Source of the DNA: Hydractinia symbiolongicarpus
Taxonomy: Eukaryota; Cnidaria; Hydrozoa; Anthoathecata; Hydractiniidae
Assembly: GCF_029227915.1 (NCBI RefSeq)
Contig: NC_079880.1
Span: 312,001 to 376,000, forward strand
Reading direction: 5' to 3'
Length of the DNA stretch: 64,000 nt
Below are positions 61,001-64,000 of the stretch, piece by piece. Position 1 is the stretch's first letter, and every line of letters begins with the position of its first letter. The notes beneath the pieces were generated by a model. It worked only from the letters and a program-made list of their open reading frames with translations, searched no databases and had not been told where the DNA came from. The position numbers and the translations under genes are program-made.

Positions 61001-64000
61001 TTCTTCTTAATTTGACGTGATTGTCGGAACTCAGCGATTACACTGGGCGCTGTGGTAACGCTTCATTCAAAAATGTAGATAAATAAGTCATTCTTTACTG
61101 TGGGACCAATCCTAGCCGTTATTACACGCTGAAGAAATAGCGACAGTTTTAAAAACTACATTTCATTGACTTTCTAAGAGTATCAATCCGTTTGAGTTAC
61201 AACGGTTGAGTCACATATTCGTACCAACATGTATTTCGTGATATTTTTCCGGTATTACTAGCTTGTATGGCTTTTAACAGTGAAACGATTGACTGTGGGA
61301 CTTAATTGAACTGATTATGGACTGTGACCTTATAAATGTTAAAGTGAGACAATTGGACTCCAAGCAATTTCATTCTTCCTAATTTGACATGATTGCCGGA
61401 ACTCAGCGATTACACTGGGCGCTGTGGTAGCGCTTCATTTAAGAATTTAGATAAATAAGTCATTCTTTACTGAGGGACCAATCCTATCCGTTATCGTGCG
61501 TGGAAGAAATAGCGACAGTTTCAAAAACTACATTTCATTGAATTTCTAAGAGTATCAATCCGTTTGAGTTACAACGGTTGAGTCACATATTCGTACCAAC
61601 ATGTATTTCGTGATATTTTTCCGGTACTACTAGCTTGTATGGCTTTTAACAGTGAAATGATTGACTGTGGGACTTAATTGAACTGATTATGGACTGTGAC
61701 CTTATAAATGTTAAAGTGAGAAAGTTGGACTCCAAGATATAACATTCTTCTTAATTTGACGTGATTGTCGGAACTCAGCGATTACACTGGGCGCTGTGGT
61801 AACGCTTCATTCAAAAATTTAGATAAATAAGTCATTCTTTACTGTGGGACCAATCCTAGCCGTTATTGCACGCTGAAGAAATAGCGACAGTTTTAAAAAC
61901 TACATTTCATTGACTTTCTAAGAGTATCAATCCGTTTGAGTCACAACGGTTGAGTCAAATATTCGAACCAACATGTATTTCGTGATATTGTTTCGGTACT
62001 ACTAGGTTGTATGGCTTTTAACAGTGAAACGATTGACTGTTGGACTTAATTGAACTGATTATGGACTGTGACCTTATAAATGTTAAAGTGAGACAATTGG
62101 GCTCCAAGAAATAACATTATTCCTAATTTGACATGATTGCCGAAACTCAGCAATTACATTGGGCGCTGTGGTAGCGCTTCAATTGAAAATTAAGATAAAA
62201 AAGTAATTCTTTACTGTGGGACCAATCCTAGCCGTTATTGCGCTCTGAAGAAATATCGGCAGTTTCAAAAACTAAATTTCATTGACTTTCTAACTGTGTC
62301 AGTCCGTTTGAGTTACAATAGTTGTGTCACATATTCGTACCAACATGTATTTAGCGATATTTTTTTTGATATTACTAAGTTGCATCGGTTTTAACAATGA
62401 AACGAATGACTGTGGGACTTAATTAAACTAACTTTGGACTACCACCTAATAAATGTGATAAATGAGAAAATTGGACTCCAAGAATTAACATTCTTCTCAA
62501 TTTGACATGATTGCCGAAACTCAGCGATTACACTGGGCGCTGTGGTAGCGTTTCATTTAAGAATTTAGATAAATTAGTCATTCTTAACTGGGGGACCAAT
62601 CCTAGCCGTTATCGCGCGCTGAATAAATAGCGACAGTTTCAAAAACTTCATTTCATTGACTTTCTAAGAGTATCAATCCGTTTGAGTTACAACGGTTGAG
62701 TCACATATTCGTAACAACATGTATTTCGTGATATTTTTCCGGTACTACTAGCTTGTATGGCTTTTAACAGTGAAACGATTGACTGTGGGATTTAATTGAA
62801 CTGATTATGGACTGTGACCTTATAAATGTTAAAGTGAGACAATTGGACTCCAAGAAATTTCATTCTTCCTAATTTGACATGATTGCCGAAACGCAGCGAT
62901 TACACTGGGCGCTGTGGTAGCGCTTCAATTAAAAATTAAGATAAAAAAATCATTCTTTACTGTGGGACCAATCTTAGCCGTTATCGCGCGCTGAAGAATT
63001 AGCGACAGTTTCAAAAACTACATTTCATTGACTTTTTAACGGTGTCAGTCCTTTTGAGTTACAACGGTTGGGTCACCTATTCGTAACAACATGTGTTTAG
63101 CGATATTTTTCTGATATTACTAGGTTGCATCGCTTTTAACAATGAAACGATTGACTGTGGGACTTAATTGAACTACCTTTGAACTGTGAGCTGATAAATG
63201 TGATAAATGAGACAATTGGACTCCAAGAAATAACATTCTTCTTAATTTGACGTGATTGCCGGAACTCAGCGATTACACTGGGCGCTGTGGTAGCGCTTCA
63301 TTTAAAAGTTTAGGTAAATAAGTCATTCTTTACTGTGGGACCAATCCTACCCGTTATCGCGCGCTGAAGAAATAGAGACAGTTTCAAATACTACATTTCA
63401 TTGACTTTCTAACAGTATCAATCCGTTTGATTTACAACGGTTGGGTCACATATTCGTACCAACAAGGATTTAGCGATTTTTTTATATTACTAGGTTGCAT
63501 CGCTTTTAACAGTGAAATGATTGACTGTGGTACTAAATTGAACTGATTTTGGACTGCGACCTTGTAAATGTTATAATTGAGACAAGTGGAGTCCAAGAAA
63601 TAGCATTCTTCTTAATTTGAAATGATTGCCGAAACTCAGCGATTGCACTGGGAGCTGTGGTAGCGCTTCAATTAAAAATTAAGATTAAAAAGTCATTTTT
63701 TACTGCGGGACCAATCCTAGGCGTTATCGCGCGCTAAAGAAATAGCGACAGTTTCGAAAACTACATTTCATTGACTTTTTAACGGTGTCAGTCCGTTTGA
63801 GTTACAACGGTTGTGTCACCTATTCGTACCAACATGTGTTTAGCGATATTTTTCTGATATTACTAGGTTGCATCGCTTTTAACAATGAAACGATTGACTG
63901 TGAGACTTAATTGAACTAACTTTGGACTGTGACCTGATAAATGTGATAAATGAGACAATTGGACTCCAAGAAATAACATTCTTCTTAATTTGACGTGATT
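54758..64000. repeat. Array block 7: 25 full monomers and a partial, most heterogeneous
   Basis: Monomer starts: 54758 (301 bp), 55059, 55433, 55805, 56177, 56549, 56922, 57295, 57667, 58040, 58412, 58784, 59156, 59529, 59902, 60275, 60647, 61019, 61391, 61763, 62135, 62509, 62881, 63254, 63624 and the cut unit at 63997. Long identical blocks are scarcer here and single-unit private changes are common. Recurrent marks are GCGCATCATTTAAAAATT, AATATCGGCAGTTTC and TACTAGCTTGTATGG. Confidence 0.85.

Larger units (their letters stand above)
1..64000. repeat. Satellite DNA array, about 373-bp monomer, 172 intervals
   Basis: The whole window is head-to-tail copies of one AT-rich unit. Unit starts can be followed without a break from 7 to 63997; 169 of 172 intervals are 370-375 bp and three are 349, 345 and 301 bp. 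All units face the same way and no unrelated sequence interrupts them. The array runs off both ends. The first monomer is about 38% GC with CpG near expectation. Long homogeneous satellites of this kind are typical of eukaryotic centromeric or pericentromeric heterochromatin; that location is inference. I do not recognise the family. Confidence 0.98.

Noticed and set aside
1-64000. CRISPR array or bacterial repeat cluster
   Set aside because: There are no short repeats with unique spacers. The whole 373-bp unit repeats with no non-repeated interval, and no bacterial gene is present.
1-64000. Transposon or retroelement insertion within the array
   Set aside because: All unit intervals are accounted for. 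None exceeds 375 bp, and no inverted terminal repeats, long terminal repeats, poly-A tails or target-site duplications interrupt the array.
63601-64000. Array end near the right margin
   Set aside because: Units continue to the last base with normal spacing (63254, 63624, 63997). Divergence rises but no boundary is present inside the window.

Overview
The window is one uninterrupted satellite DNA array. A unit of about 373 bp repeats head to tail, always in the same orientation, from the first base to the last. Using the GATT of the segment (A/G)(T/G)GATT(G/T)CCG(A/G)AACTCAGCG as the unit start, I placed 173 consecutive starts, from 7 to 63997. Of the 172 intervals, 169 are 370-375 bp (mean about 372.8). 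The other three are shortened units of 349, 345 and 301 bp. I found no gene, tRNA, rRNA, transposon, microsatellite block or other foreign insertion.

Organism: a tandem array of this size and unit length points to heterochromatin of a eukaryote, centromeric or pericentromeric or a heterochromatic knob. The first monomer is about 38% GC and holds 13 CpG in 374 bp, close to the number expected from its base composition. That argues against a heavily CpG-methylated vertebrate or plant genome and fits an invertebrate better. I do not recognise the satellite and cannot name the species.

Layout. 1-27 kb: at least eight monomer families (here a-h) in a shuffled order, with overlapping duplications of 4, 6, 7, 10 and about 18 units rather than one fixed higher-order repeat. 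27.1-35.4 kb: two tandem copies of an 11-monomer, 4105-bp higher-order unit. 33.9-40.6 kb: two tandem copies of a 9-monomer, 3358-bp unit that starts inside the second 11-mer, so it is younger. 41.5-44.4 kb: a third, rearranged copy of part of it. 44.4-46 kb: a 1121-bp trimer duplication. 46-64 kb: a more heterogeneous stretch with a 749-bp dimer and a 1120-bp trimer duplication, many private base changes, and the largest internal deletion.

Meaning: the sequence preserves a layered record of unequal exchange. Junctions can be read as chimeric monomers. Several fall across a conserved segment containing the dyad AGTTTCAAAAACT. Each unit also carries a GCGCTG-TGG-(T/C)AGCGC hairpin and other short dyads. 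All open reading frames of 60-95 codons arise from the satellite itself and are not supported as genes. Family names a-h and block limits were made by eye from diagnostic bases, so junctions are accurate only to the shared segment in which they lie.
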